Shown in pieces: positions 26,682 to 35,451 of a stretch of 64,000 nucleotides of DNA. The notes under the pieces are model-generated. The model was not told the origin of the DNA. It did no database searches and saw nothing but the letters and a program-made list of their open reading frames with translations. The stretch is from an uncultured Roseibium sp. (GTDB taxonomy: Bacteria > Pseudomonadota > Alphaproteobacteria > Rhizobiales > Stappiaceae), in the NCBI RefSeq assembly GCF_947496995.1, contig NZ_CANMFD010000010.1, positions 1-64,000 on the forward strand. The letters are read 5' to 3'. A program made the position numbers and the translations under genes. Every line of letters begins with the position of its first letter. The first letter of the stretch is position 1.

Positions 26682-27802
26682 TGGCCGAGCTGCAACTGAA
26701 ATCCGTCGAGAAGACCTACGGCAGCGGCTTCAAGGCCGTGCACGGCATCGATCTCACCGTCCAGGAAGGCGAGTTCATGGTGCTTGTTGGTCCGTCCGGC
26801 TGTGCCAAGTCGACCACCCTGAGGATGATCGCCGGCCTGGAGACCATCACCGGCGGTGAGATCCGCATCGGCGACCGTGTCGTCAACGACATCGTCCCGG
26901 GCAAGCGCGGCATCGCCATGGTGTTCCAGAACTACGCGCTCTACCCGCACATGAAGGTGAAGAACAACCTCTCCTTTGGCCTGCGCCTGAAGCGCCGGCC
27001 GAAAGCCGAAATCCACGACGCGACCCAGGACGTCTCGAAGGTTCTGGAGATCGAAGAGCTTCTGGACCGCCTGCCGAAACAGCTTTCGGGCGGCCAGGCC
27101 CAGCGCGTTGCGGTCGGACGGGCACTGATCAAGCACCCCGAGGTGTTCCTCTTCGACGAGCCGCTTTCCAACCTCGACGCCAAGCTGCGGGCCTACATGC
27201 GGGTCCGCATCACCGATCTTCACAAGCGCCTGAAGGCGGAAGGCCGCCCGGCGACCGTCGTCTATGTCACCCATGACCAGGTGGAAGCCATGACCATGGG
27301 CGACCGTATCTGTGTCATGCGCGAAGGCCACATCATGCAGGTAGCTGACCCGGTGACGCTCTATGAACGTCCCGCCAACGCCTTTGTCGCAGGCTTCATC
27401 GGCATGCCGGAAATGAACCTTGTGGACGCGGTGCTGATGACCAATCAGGTGCCCCACATCACAATAGGTGACCAGACCATCAGGGTTGACGAAGGTCTTG
27501 GCGAGCGGCTCAGCGAGACCACAGGTCCGGTGAAGTTCGGCATTCGCCCCCAGCACCTGGAAGTCTGTCCGCCCGGCACGGAAAACGCGCTTTCGGGAAC
27601 AGTGACCACCGTCGAATTCCTGGGACACGAAATCAATCTTCATATCGGCATCCACGGCCAGATCTTTGTCGCCGTGGTGCCAAGCGACCATCTCACTGCA
27701 ATTCCGAAGCGCGGAGATGCTGTCGCACTCAAACCTGTCGGACACCGGATTCATCTGTTCGACAGGTACAGCGAGCAGAACATCTCGCTTGCCGGACTTT
27801 AA
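26681..27802 (+). CDS. Carbohydrate ABC ATPase (MalK/UgpC/TogA type)
   Basis: A 373-residue ATPase of the MalK/UgpC group: nucleotide-binding domain (residues 1-240) plus a C-terminal OB-fold regulatory domain. Walker A is GPSGCAKSTT, with Ala in place of the usual third Gly (GCGKST); the signature is LSGGQAQRVAVGRAL; Walker B is VFLFDEPLSNLDA; the switch His is in VTHDQVEAM. The frame runs open through the upstream permease, but similarity and the TGATG junction set the start at 26681. It may also energise other transporters lacking their own ATPase, as is known for this group. Confidence 0.9.
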   Translation: MAELQLKSVEKTYGSGFKAVHGIDLTVQEGEFMVLVGPSGCAKSTTLRMIAGLETITGGEIRIGDRVVNDIVPGKRGIAMVFQNYALYPHMKVKNNLSFGLRLKRRPKAEIHDATQDVSKVLEIEELLDRLPKQLSGGQAQRVAVGRALIKHPEVFLFDEPLSNLDAKLRAYMRVRITDLHKRLKAEGRPATVVYVTHDQVEAMTMGDRICVMREGHIMQVADPVTLYERPANAFVAGFIGMPEMNLVDAVLMTNQVPHITIGDQTIRVDEGLGERLSETTGPVKFGIRPQHLEVCPPGTENALSGTVTTVEFLGHEINLHIGIHGQIFVAVVPSDHLTAIPKRGDAVALKPVGHRIHLFDRYSEQNISLAGL

Positions 27803-27826
27803 GTCTGATCGTCATGGGAGGAAGAA

Positions 27827-29104
27827 ATGACAGGATTGAAACTTGGCCTTGGTGCATTGCTGACCGCAACCGCACTTGCAACAACAGTTTCCGCTGCGGG
27901 CGCGGCGGAATTGCGCATGAGCTGGTGGGGTGGCGACAGCCGCCACGAAGCCACACAGGCAGCCCTGAAGGTTTGCGGTGAAAAACACGGCCACACGATC
28001 AAGCCGGAATTCACGGGCTGGTCGGGTCACCTGGAAAAGGTCACCACGCAGATAGCCGGTGGAACCGAAGCCGACATCATGCAGATCAACTGGCCGTGGC
28101 TGCCGCTGTTCTCCTCCAACGGCGAAGGCTTCGCCGATCTGAAGGAGCTTTCCGGCGTTATCGAGCTGGACAACTGGACCGATGCCCAGCTGGATTCGAC
28201 ATCCGTGAACGGCCATATCAACGGCCTGCCGGTCTCCACCACCGGACGTGTTTTCTTCTTCAACAAGACCACATTCGACAAGGCAGGCGTTCCGCTGCCG
28301 GCAACCTGGGACGAGCTGTTCGCAGCCGCCCAGCAGATCCGCGAAAAGCTCGGCGAGGAGTATTATCCGCTCAACGCCATCAAGGAAACCGCGGCCCTGC
28401 TGGTATCGCTCTACACCACCCAGCAGACAGGCAAGGATCTCATCGATCCGGCAACCGTCACCGTTGCCTGGACACCCGAGGAACTGGCTGCGGGCATCGA
28501 GGTCTATGGCAAGATGATGGAAAGCGGCGTGACCATGACCCAGCAGGAGGCCAACGCCGCCGGCAACGCCAACCTTTATGAAAAGCCGGAATGGACGGAT
28601 GGGCGTATCGCCGGGTCCTATGAATGGGATTCGACCTACTTCAAGTTCTCCGACCCTCTCCAGGAAGGCCAGAACCTCGTTCCGGTCAAGATCCTGACAG
28701 GCGAAGGCGCACAGACGGAAGGCATCTACCGCAAACCGTCGATGATGTTCTCCATCTCGAAGCGTTCCGAGAACAAGGAAGCCGCCGCCCAGATCCTCAA
28801 CTGCCTGCTCAACGAGCCTGAAGGGATCGAGGCACTCGGCACGACCCGCGGACTGCCGGCGTCAAAAGCTGCGTCGGGCCAGTTGAAGGCCGCCGGCAGC
28901 ATCAAGCCGGAGCTGGCGGATGCCAATGCCATCATCATGGCAGCTTCCGGCCCCACCGTATCGCCGCTGAACGAGCATCCGGACGTTCGCTCGATCTTCC
29001 TGGATACGCTTGAAGAATATGCCTACGGGCAGATCGATGCCAACGCGGCCGCCGAGCAGATCATCGATGGCGTCAACGAGGCCATCGAGGAATACCGTCC
29101 CTGA
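27827..29104 (+). CDS. Carbohydrate ABC solute-binding protein (TogB-like)
   Basis: A 425-residue extracellular solute-binding protein of family 1 with a signal peptide of about 27 residues (hydrophobic Leu/Ala/Thr core, cleavage near AGAAE). The mature start LRMSWWGGDSRHEATQAAL and GGTEADIMQINWPWLP are typical of oligosaccharide-binding members. Aromatic residues near WWGG and NWPW likely stack on sugar rings. Preceded by GGGAGGAAG and followed by a strong hairpin before the GH28 gene. Confidence 0.88.
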   Translation: MTGLKLGLGALLTATALATTVSAAGAAELRMSWWGGDSRHEATQAALKVCGEKHGHTIKPEFTGWSGHLEKVTTQIAGGTEADIMQINWPWLPLFSSNGEGFADLKELSGVIELDNWTDAQLDSTSVNGHINGLPVSTTGRVFFFNKTTFDKAGVPLPATWDELFAAAQQIREKLGEEYYPLNAIKETAALLVSLYTTQQTGKDLIDPATVTVAWTPEELAAGIEVYGKMMESGVTMTQQEANAAGNANLYEKPEWTDGRIAGSYEWDSTYFKFSDPLQEGQNLVPVKILTGEGAQTEGIYRKPSMMFSISKRSENKEAAAQILNCLLNEPEGIEALGTTRGLPASKAASGQLKAAGSIKPELADANAIIMAASGPTVSPLNEHPDVRSIFLDTLEEYAYGQIDANAAAEQIIDGVNEAIEEYRP

Positions 29105-29110
29105 ACAATC

Positions 29111-29138
29111 GAAGCGGCCGGGTTCTCCCGGCCGCTTC
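29111..29138 (+). promoter_or_regulatory. Intergenic hairpin downstream of the oligosaccharide-binding-protein gene
   Basis: Perfect 12-bp stem GAAGCGGCCGGG / CCCGGCCGCTTC with a 4-base TTCT loop, 6 bases after the binding-protein stop and about 27 bases before the GH28 start. Very stable, no adjacent T-run. Same position relative to the binding-protein gene as the stems at 7970, 17051 and 51534. Confidence 0.65.
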
Positions 29139-29165
29139 CTGTTCGCTTTGACCCGCAGTGTTTCA

Positions 29166-30674
29166 ATGACCCTACTCAAGCTCATTGCCGTTTCATCGAG
29201 GACGGCAACCGTGCTCCTCGCGCCTGCCGGGGCGAAATATGCCCTGCCGGAGCCGGTCGGGTTCATATTGACGCCGCTGACGGACGGAGAGTCCGTTTCA
29301 GGCCGCACGGAACAGGCCGTCCTGCAGTTGAACGATCTGCAACCGGACACCGGTTACGGCCTGACCTGCATATTCGGCAGCATCGAGTTCCGCACGAGAC
29401 AGTGTCTCGGCGCGACAGACATCCTCGCCCATGGCGCCGACCCCTCCGCTGAAGACAATTCGCCTGCCATTCAGGCAGCCATAAACGCCGTTCCAGAAGG
29501 CGGCACGCTTCTGGTTCCACCCGGCCGCTTCATGACCGGCCCGCTGTTCCTGCGCTCCCGCATGACCCTTCATCTGGAGCAAGGTGCGGAGCTTGCCGCC
29601 ATCGGCGAATGGCAGGACTGGCCGATCCTTGAAGAACGCGACACGGCAGGCCGCGTCATCGGCACCTGGGAGGGGCTTCCGGAAAGAAGTTTTGCAGCGC
29701 TGATCACGGCGATCGGCTGCAAGGACATCGCCCTGACAGGAGCCGGAACGATCGACGGCGGCGGTGACCGGGGCGACTGGTGGACGTGGCCGAAAGAAAC
29801 AAGACGGGGCGCCCGGCGGCCGAGAACGGTTTTTCTCGCCCATTGCGACCACGTCCTCATGTCCGGCCTGACAATCCGCAATTCGCCCTCATGGACCGTC
29901 CATCCCTTCCACAGCCGCCATGTCACCGCGGCCGGACTGAAGATCGAGAACCCATCCGACAGCCCCAACACCGATGGCCTGAATCCGGAATGCTGCGAAG
30001 AGACCAACCTGACCGGCATCCATTTTTCGGTCGGTGACGACTGCATCGCCGTCAAGTCCGGTAAACGCGACGGGGACCGCGTCGACCACCTTGCGCCGAC
30101 GCAAAACCTGACCATCAGCCATTGCCTTATGGAACGGGGCCACGGGGCGGTAGTGCTCGGATCGGAAATGAGCGGCGGGATCAGCGGTGTCAGGATTGAA
30201 CACTGCCGCTTCCTCGGCACCGACCGCGGCCTGAGGATCAAGACACGCCGGGGCCGGGGTGGAAAGGTCGCCGATATTTCCATGACGGATGTCGACATGG
30301 ACCGTGTCGCCACCGCCTTCGCGGCCAACGCCTTCTATTTCTGCGATGCCGACGGCAAGTCCGAAGCCGTCCAGTCCCGCGACCCGGCCCCTGTGGACGA
30401 CACCACGCCGCAGGTCTCGGCGATCACGCTCAGGGATGTCACGGCGACCAATGTGCAATTGGCGGCCGTTGCCCTTCTCGGTCTCCCCGAGGCCCCGTTT
30501 TCGGATATCCGCATCGAGAACATGCTGGTGTCCTTCGATCCGAATGCCGTTCCCGATGTGCCGCTGATGGCGTGCCGGGTCCCTGCCTGCCGACATGAGA
30601 CTATTGTTGCTCAATTCGCAGAAGTCGTTGGCGGAATAACTCTTGCCCCCGAGGACAAACCTCATGCTGACTGA
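29166..30674 (+). CDS. GH28 polygalacturonase-family enzyme, cytoplasmic
   Basis: A 502-residue right-handed beta-helix glycoside hydrolase. All four GH28 motifs are present in order: NTDGLNPE, GDDCIAVKSG (the two catalytic Asp of GDDC), RGHGAVVLGSE, and LRIKTRRG. An N-terminal region of about 90 residues precedes the helix, starting at GATDILAHGADPSAEDNS. There is no signal peptide, so it probably hydrolyses galacturonide bonds in oligomers already imported by the adjacent ABC system, most likely as an exo-acting enzyme. The start at 29166 is the first ATG after the hairpin. Its last 11 bases overlap the GH105 gene. Confidence 0.9.
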   Translation: MTLLKLIAVSSRTATVLLAPAGAKYALPEPVGFILTPLTDGESVSGRTEQAVLQLNDLQPDTGYGLTCIFGSIEFRTRQCLGATDILAHGADPSAEDNSPAIQAAINAVPEGGTLLVPPGRFMTGPLFLRSRMTLHLEQGAELAAIGEWQDWPILEERDTAGRVIGTWEGLPERSFAALITAIGCKDIALTGAGTIDGGGDRGDWWTWPKETRRGARRPRTVFLAHCDHVLMSGLTIRNSPSWTVHPFHSRHVTAAGLKIENPSDSPNTDGLNPECCEETNLTGIHFSVGDDCIAVKSGKRDGDRVDHLAPTQNLTISHCLMERGHGAVVLGSEMSGGISGVRIEHCRFLGTDRGLRIKTRRGRGGKVADISMTDVDMDRVATAFAANAFYFCDADGKSEAVQSRDPAPVDDTTPQVSAITLRDVTATNVQLAAVALLGLPEAPFSDIRIENMLVSFDPNAVPDVPLMACRVPACRHETIVAQFAEVVGGITLAPEDKPHAD

Positions 30675-31758
30675 CTTTTTCGACCGGTATGCAACGGACT
30701 ACAAACCCTACAAGGGCGGCAACTGGTGCTACGAAGACGGCCTGATCTACCGCGGTCTGGAACTGCTGCACATGGCAAGCGGCGAAAGCCGGTGGCTCAC
30801 CCATCTCAAGCGGCTCGTGGATGCACAGATCCTGCCGGGGCCGAAGCTCTCCGGTTATATTCTATCAGAATACAACATCGACAACGTCAGGGCGGGCAGC
30901 GCCCTGCTGTACCTCGACATGCTTACGGGCGACCCGAGATATCTTGCCTGCGCAGATCTTCTCGCCGATCAGCTCGCCACGCAACCACGCACCAAATCCA
31001 ACGTCTACTGGCACAAGGCACGCTACCCCTGGCAGATCTGGCTGGATGGCCTTTACATGGCCGCCCCTTTTCAGATCGCCTATGCCCATGCGCGCAACCG
31101 GCCCGAACTGATCCGCGATTCCCTGACCCAACTCGAAATTGCGCTGAAAGAAACCTATGTGCCGGAAACCGGTCTCTATGCTCATGGCTACGACGAGATC
31201 CATCACCAAGACTGGGCCGATCCGCAGACAGGCAGGTCACAGGCGCACTGGGCTCGAGCGCTCGGCTGGTTGTGCATGTGCCTTGTGGATGTCGCCGACC
31301 TGATCGGACCTGAAAGCTTTTCACCGTTGCGCCAGCAGACCACCGATCTCCTGAACCGCATCCTCGAACTGCGCACGAAAGACGGCCTCTGGCTTCAGAT
31401 AATCGATGCGCCCGATCTTGAAGGCAATTACCCGGAGACATCCGCCTCGGCGATGTTTGTCTATGCTCTGGAGCGCGCGCAGGCCCTCGAACTCATCGCC
31501 CCTGTCCGCGAGGATCTTATGGGAAGCCTGACCGCCCATGCGATCGGTCCGCGCGCCGACGGCAGGATACGTATGTCCGGCATATGCGAAGTCGCAGGCC
31601 TGGGTGGCTTTGAAGGCGTATACCGCGATGGAACGCCGGAATACTATCTGAGCGAACCTGTCGTGGAAGACGATCCGAAGGGCGTCGGCCCGCTGATGAT
31701 GGGCGTTGCGACGATCATGATGAACAGATCCTCCGAAGACCTCGCCGCGCTCCCCTGA
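30664..31758 (+). CDS. GH105 unsaturated rhamnogalacturonyl/galacturonyl hydrolase
   Basis: A 364-residue (alpha/alpha)6-barrel hydrolase of the YteR/YesR family. The catalytic-Asp region GGNWCYEDGLIYRGLELL lies near residue 20-35; WLDGLYMAAPF, GLYAHGYDE and HWARALGWL are family landmarks. It hydrates the 4,5-double bond at the non-reducing end of lyase-generated oligomers, releasing an unsaturated uronate for KdgF/KduI and, from rhamnogalacturonan, leaving a rhamnosyl end that would feed the rha genes. ATG at 30664 lies 11 bases inside the GH28 gene. No signal peptide, so cytoplasmic. Confidence 0.9.
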   Translation: MLTDFFDRYATDYKPYKGGNWCYEDGLIYRGLELLHMASGESRWLTHLKRLVDAQILPGPKLSGYILSEYNIDNVRAGSALLYLDMLTGDPRYLACADLLADQLATQPRTKSNVYWHKARYPWQIWLDGLYMAAPFQIAYAHARNRPELIRDSLTQLEIALKETYVPETGLYAHGYDEIHHQDWADPQTGRSQAHWARALGWLCMCLVDVADLIGPESFSPLRQQTTDLLNRILELRTKDGLWLQIIDAPDLEGNYPETSASAMFVYALERAQALELIAPVREDLMGSLTAHAIGPRADGRIRMSGICEVAGLGGFEGVYRDGTPEYYLSEPVVEDDPKGVGPLMMGVATIMMNRSSEDLAALP

Positions 31759-31780
31759 AGCGAATCTTATCGGGAGAGTT

Positions 31781-33421
31781 TCAAAGCGCGGCCTTGAGGC
31801 CCGGCCGTGATTTGAGCCGTTCGAGCAGTGATGCGGACAGCGGTTCGGCGCGGGCACCCGCGATTGTCTCCAGCACGCCCCGTTCTCCGCTTCGCAGCCC
31901 TCCTCCGGCCATTGCGTTGGTGTAGATGTTCAGGGCGATCTCCGGTCCGTAAACGTCCCAATCGATGTCCTCCACCGGTTGGTCGCCGGCGGCGCCTTCG
32001 ACCAGCGAACGCACACTGCCCGTATCCCGCGCCGCAACCGCCAATTCCGGTTGAGGACCTTGCGGGACCAGGTCAAAATCTGCACCGAGAAGAGCGGCGG
32101 CATCCAGGATACCAGCCCCGAATTCCTCGGAATTCCAGCCCGGAACCTTCCTTGCGGTGGCGATGGCGAGCCGCGCGAAACTCTGCTGCAGTTTCTCGCC
32201 CCGCGCTTCTGCCTTGCTGACAAGCATGTCCCGCCCGTGATGGGCGAGCCAGCAGGCAGCGACACCTGCGGTCAGTGCGACAGCGAAGCTCGTTCCCTGG
32301 CCTTGCCCGGTCGAGAACCGCGCCTCCTCATCGACGCGTTCCGCCCGCGCCCTGTAGACATTCTCGGCCGGTGCGCTGATGGCCACCGAAGGCCCCCGGC
32401 AGGTGCCGCGCCAGGGCTGATCGTCGATATTCGTTCCCGCAACCGCCATGCAGTCGTCATACCGTGCCGGATAGACAACCTCGCGCACACAGTTGCCCGA
32501 GGCCGCCATGACGATGATGTTGTTACGCACCGCCCTGCGAACCGCGGCCCGCAGGAAAAACGACGGCACGCCTCCCAGGCTCATGGTGATGACGTGAGCA
32601 CCATTGTCCACCGCGTAATTGATCGCCTCGGCGACACTGAGTTGCGAGGTGCGCACAACGCTGCGAATGGCCCGGATCGGCATCAGGACGGCTTTCGGGG
32701 CGGACCCGAGCACGTCGCCGGGTGCCTTGCTGAAGACAACGCTGGCCGTCGCCGTGCCGTGACCGTTGTTGCCGAACCACGCCGTCAACGGGTCCTCCGG
32801 ATCGCTATCTCCCTGAATGAGGTCGATGGGATTCTTTAACCGGATATCCTGCAGCTCGGCATGATCGGTCAGGCCTGTATCGGGCTGAGCGATCACAATC
32901 CCGACGCCTTGCGTGCGATCCGGCGGCGACAGGTCCCAGGCCTCCTTGACCCGCATCGCCGTCAACGCCCATTGCTTGTCGCTTTCCACGCGCGGTTCCG
33001 GCGGTGCCCAGCATCCGCCGGGGGTCGCGACCGCCAGTTCCTCCAATCGCTGCGGACCGCCAAGGTCCGGCTCCACGAAGATACCGGTCAGTATTTCCGG
33101 CTCGGCGTTGGAAAGTCCGAATGCGTCTATCAGCCGGTAGGCTGCTTCGAAACACAGGTGAGGACTGTCGTAAAAGCACCGCCCTGGCAGGGTCAGGACG
33201 AGCAATTCCGGCTCGTCCTTCCTGAGAGGCTGTTCGATAGTCACCGCGAACCTTGTCTCGAAGCTTCGGGCGATATCGTCCATCGCCTTCGCGGCGTCCT
33301 CTCCCGGCTTCAACAGCAGCGAGAACCGCGCCGGAGGCAGCGGCTGGCCGGCTGCTATCGAGAAGGTCGCCTGATGCAGAACATCCAGAACGTTTTCAAA
33401 TGCATTCCCGTCGACAACCAT
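31781..33421 (-). CDS. Subtilase-family (S8) serine protease without signal peptide
   Basis: A 546-residue subtilisin-like protease. The triad is complete: Asp181 in VIAQPDTGLTDH, His221 in GNNGHGTATAS, Ser378 in GQGTSFAVA; the oxyanion Asn310 is in MAASGN. About 150 residues precede the catalytic domain and resemble a prodomain or adaptor (LLVLTLPGRCFYDSP, then FEAAYRLIDAF) rather than a signal peptide; about 130 follow it. So it appears cytoplasmic, or exported by a route not visible here. It is the last gene of the five-gene haem-oxygenase operon, 50 bases after the nitroreductase-like gene. Role in that operon unknown; proteolytic maturation of a partner is one possibility. Confidence 0.85.
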   Translation of the reverse strand: MVVDGNAFENVLDVLHQATFSIAAGQPLPPARFSLLLKPGEDAAKAMDDIARSFETRFAVTIEQPLRKDEPELLVLTLPGRCFYDSPHLCFEAAYRLIDAFGLSNAEPEILTGIFVEPDLGGPQRLEELAVATPGGCWAPPEPRVESDKQWALTAMRVKEAWDLSPPDRTQGVGIVIAQPDTGLTDHAELQDIRLKNPIDLIQGDSDPEDPLTAWFGNNGHGTATASVVFSKAPGDVLGSAPKAVLMPIRAIRSVVRTSQLSVAEAINYAVDNGAHVITMSLGGVPSFFLRAAVRRAVRNNIIVMAASGNCVREVVYPARYDDCMAVAGTNIDDQPWRGTCRGPSVAISAPAENVYRARAERVDEEARFSTGQGQGTSFAVALTAGVAACWLAHHGRDMLVSKAEARGEKLQQSFARLAIATARKVPGWNSEEFGAGILDAAALLGADFDLVPQGPQPELAVAARDTGSVRSLVEGAAGDQPVEDIDWDVYGPEIALNIYTNAMAGGGLRSGERGVLETIAGARAEPLSASLLERLKSRPGLKAAL

Positions 33422-33471
33422 TCCGGATGCCTCCCCAGTTCAAATTCATGCCCGGCGGAAGTCTGGCGCAA

Positions 33472-34854
33472 TCAAGTGCCCGTCTCCGTGTCCCACAGCG
33501 CATCGTGGTTCCGATGCCGCTCCGTGACCCCGTTCCTGAAAAATTTCTCGTAATACGGCAGCTCGACGTGATGCACCTGCAGCCACACACCGGGCACGTG
33601 AATGGCTTCGCAATGTGCCGGGAACCGGCCATGGGTGTCATGAATGTAAGTGCAGATGTCGCGCACGCAGCTGATGACGTCCTTGTCGTATTGCGCCGCC
33701 TCTTTCAGATAGCGCTCGCCGTAATCGTCCTTGTAGATTTTCCGGAAGGTATCGCCGTCCTGGTAGACACCGCCCGACCCGAATTTCTGCGCAACGACCG
33801 CATCCACCGCTTCGCCCATACTGGCGTAATTCGGCGGGCACTTGGCCTTGATCAGGTCTTCGCCCTGATGGCGCAGGGCAACCGGGTGCGCCCGGACATC
33901 CGCAAACCGCGGCAACGGTACGTGCCATCTCAGAATGTCCATCAGCCGCCACTTGGGGACCACATGGTCAAACCCCAGCATCGGCCCGAACTGATCGCGG
34001 AACTTGGGATCGCCCGTCAGCACCGGCGGGCTGATGGTGGCGTGGATCCATGCCCCGAGCCCCATGGCTTCGGCGACCAGAAAGAGGTTCTGCAGCAGCA
34101 AAGGCGCTTCAAGCTGGGTCCGCAACGACCCGACAACGCCGAGCGGAACCTTGATGTCGTTATTCAGAAAGCCGCGGCGGATCCACTCCTTCACCCCGGC
34201 GGACATGTAGAAATTCCTGTCGTCCACCAGGGCGGGGCGGGCACCGTCCGGCTGGGTGAGGAGATACATCAGCCCGTTGATATATTGGTGCGAAAGATCG
34301 ACCACCGGAAGCAGGATCGTCGTGCCCGGCAGGTTGGACAAGAGGCGATTGGAATCCAGATAGGCGGGAAAATTCCGCGCGCCCTTCTCCACGTCCAGAC
34401 GCTTGTCCAGCAGCTTGACCTTGGCCTCATCCGCTCGCCGGATCAATGCCTCGGGCGAGAACGCCTCCTGGCTCGCCGGCAGTTGGCGCAGGAAATAGGT
34501 TCCCGTGTCGTTGATCAGGAAAAAATGGGTGCCTTGCGCGTTGTCGGGACTGCCTGCCGTCCGCCCCGTCATCGTCAGGTTCGGTTTTGCCATGACAAGA
34601 CGGCCCGTGTCGGGATCCTGAAACGGCCGGTCTGGCATGGTCAGGCCGGTCGCGCCGGTCATCGCGATCAGCAGCGCTTCCTCCAGCTCCGAAAGGGGTT
34701 TGGGGTCCTGCTGCGAGCGGTAGGTCATGGACCCGGCGGCAACTTCCTCCACGCCGCGCGGAACCCTGTGGGTCCTGCGCTGCCAGATCGTTTCGATCAG
34801 GGGCCGGCTGAGAAGATCTGCAAGCCCACCGTGAATTTCCGCATTGTTGTCCAT
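33472..34854 (-). CDS. Uncharacterised protein with nitroreductase-like features
   Basis: A 460-residue soluble protein I cannot place firmly. The N-terminal part has RRTHRVPRGVE and MTYRSQQDPKPLSELEEALL, resembling the RRSxRxY...PLSLEELxxLL start of nitroreductase-fold FMN enzymes. A later segment, APLLLQNLFLVAEAMGLGAW, resembles the xxQNLLLAAxxLGLGS helix of the same fold. Between them TMTGRTAGSPDNAQGTHFF and INDTGTYFLR are distinctive. The C-terminal 150 residues (YGERYLKEAAQYDKDVISC to HHVELPYYEKFF) have no obvious relative. Start at 34854, one base after the stop of the membrane protein. A flavin-dependent redox role within the haem operon is plausible only. Confidence 0.5.
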   Translation of the reverse strand: MDNNAEIHGGLADLLSRPLIETIWQRRTHRVPRGVEEVAAGSMTYRSQQDPKPLSELEEALLIAMTGATGLTMPDRPFQDPDTGRLVMAKPNLTMTGRTAGSPDNAQGTHFFLINDTGTYFLRQLPASQEAFSPEALIRRADEAKVKLLDKRLDVEKGARNFPAYLDSNRLLSNLPGTTILLPVVDLSHQYINGLMYLLTQPDGARPALVDDRNFYMSAGVKEWIRRGFLNNDIKVPLGVVGSLRTQLEAPLLLQNLFLVAEAMGLGAWIHATISPPVLTGDPKFRDQFGPMLGFDHVVPKWRLMDILRWHVPLPRFADVRAHPVALRHQGEDLIKAKCPPNYASMGEAVDAVVAQKFGSGGVYQDGDTFRKIYKDDYGERYLKEAAQYDKDVISCVRDICTYIHDTHGRFPAHCEAIHVPGVWLQVHHVELPYYEKFFRNGVTERHRNHDALWDTETGT

Positions 34855-34855
34855 A

Positions 34856-35443
34856 TCAGGTTTCCACCCTTGCTGCCGGCACCTGGACGATCGCCCGGAC
34901 CAGCGCGCCGGCAACCAGGATTCCGGTAAACACAAATCCGAGGATCTGGATGGACCCGCCTCTCAGGGCGACCAGGGTCAGGGCGAAGATCAGGAATGCC
35001 AGCAGCCTTGCGACCAGTTGAACCCAGTAGGACTGAAACCGCGCCGGCAGCAGCCAGATCATCGCGACATCAAGCGTCCAGACGGCCAGAAGGAAAAAAT
35101 TCCCCCCGGCGATAAGCGTCCCCTGCTGCACGAATGTGTCGGCGATACCGTCGAAAATGATGAAGATCGCCCAGTAGGCATGCAGCAGGAACACCACCCA
35201 GGCAGCTGTCCAGAAGAGATACCCGAGATTGGCGATAGCCCGGTTTGTCGTCCGGAACAGCCAGAATGCAAGCGCCGGAACAAGCAGGAAGGTCGTCGCC
35301 CAGATGGTCAGCTTGGTGCGGCCGAGTTCCAGCGCACCGCCCAGTTCCGGTGCGAACATGGTCCACAGGATCAACAGCGTGGTCGGCACACTCATCGCGG
35401 TGAATTGCGCGAGCGTCACCGCCTTCGGTTTGTCATGGTTCAT
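34856..35443 (-). CDS. Six-transmembrane membrane protein of unknown function
   Basis: A 195-residue integral membrane protein with about six hydrophobic segments: near residues 14-32, 44-64, 70-105 (long, aromatic: LFWTAAWVVFLLHAYWAIF), 112-133, 142-165 and 168-188. His and Asp residues sit within or beside helix 3 (LLHAYW, IIFDGIAD), which could matter for haem or quinone contact, but nothing diagnostic is present. I use the ATG at 35443 with GAGG 6-7 bases upstream; a GTG at 35455 overlapping the cytochrome stop as GTGA is the alternative. Neighbours suggest it helps carry electrons or anchors the redox complex (inference). Confidence 0.6.
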   Translation of the reverse strand: MNHDKPKAVTLAQFTAMSVPTTLLILWTMFAPELGGALELGRTKLTIWATTFLLVPALAFWLFRTTNRAIANLGYLFWTAAWVVFLLHAYWAIFIIFDGIADTFVQQGTLIAGGNFFLLAVWTLDVAMIWLLPARFQSYWVQLVARLLAFLIFALTLVALRGGSIQILGFVFTGILVAGALVRAIVQVPAARVET

Positions 35444-35451
35444 GGCGGACC

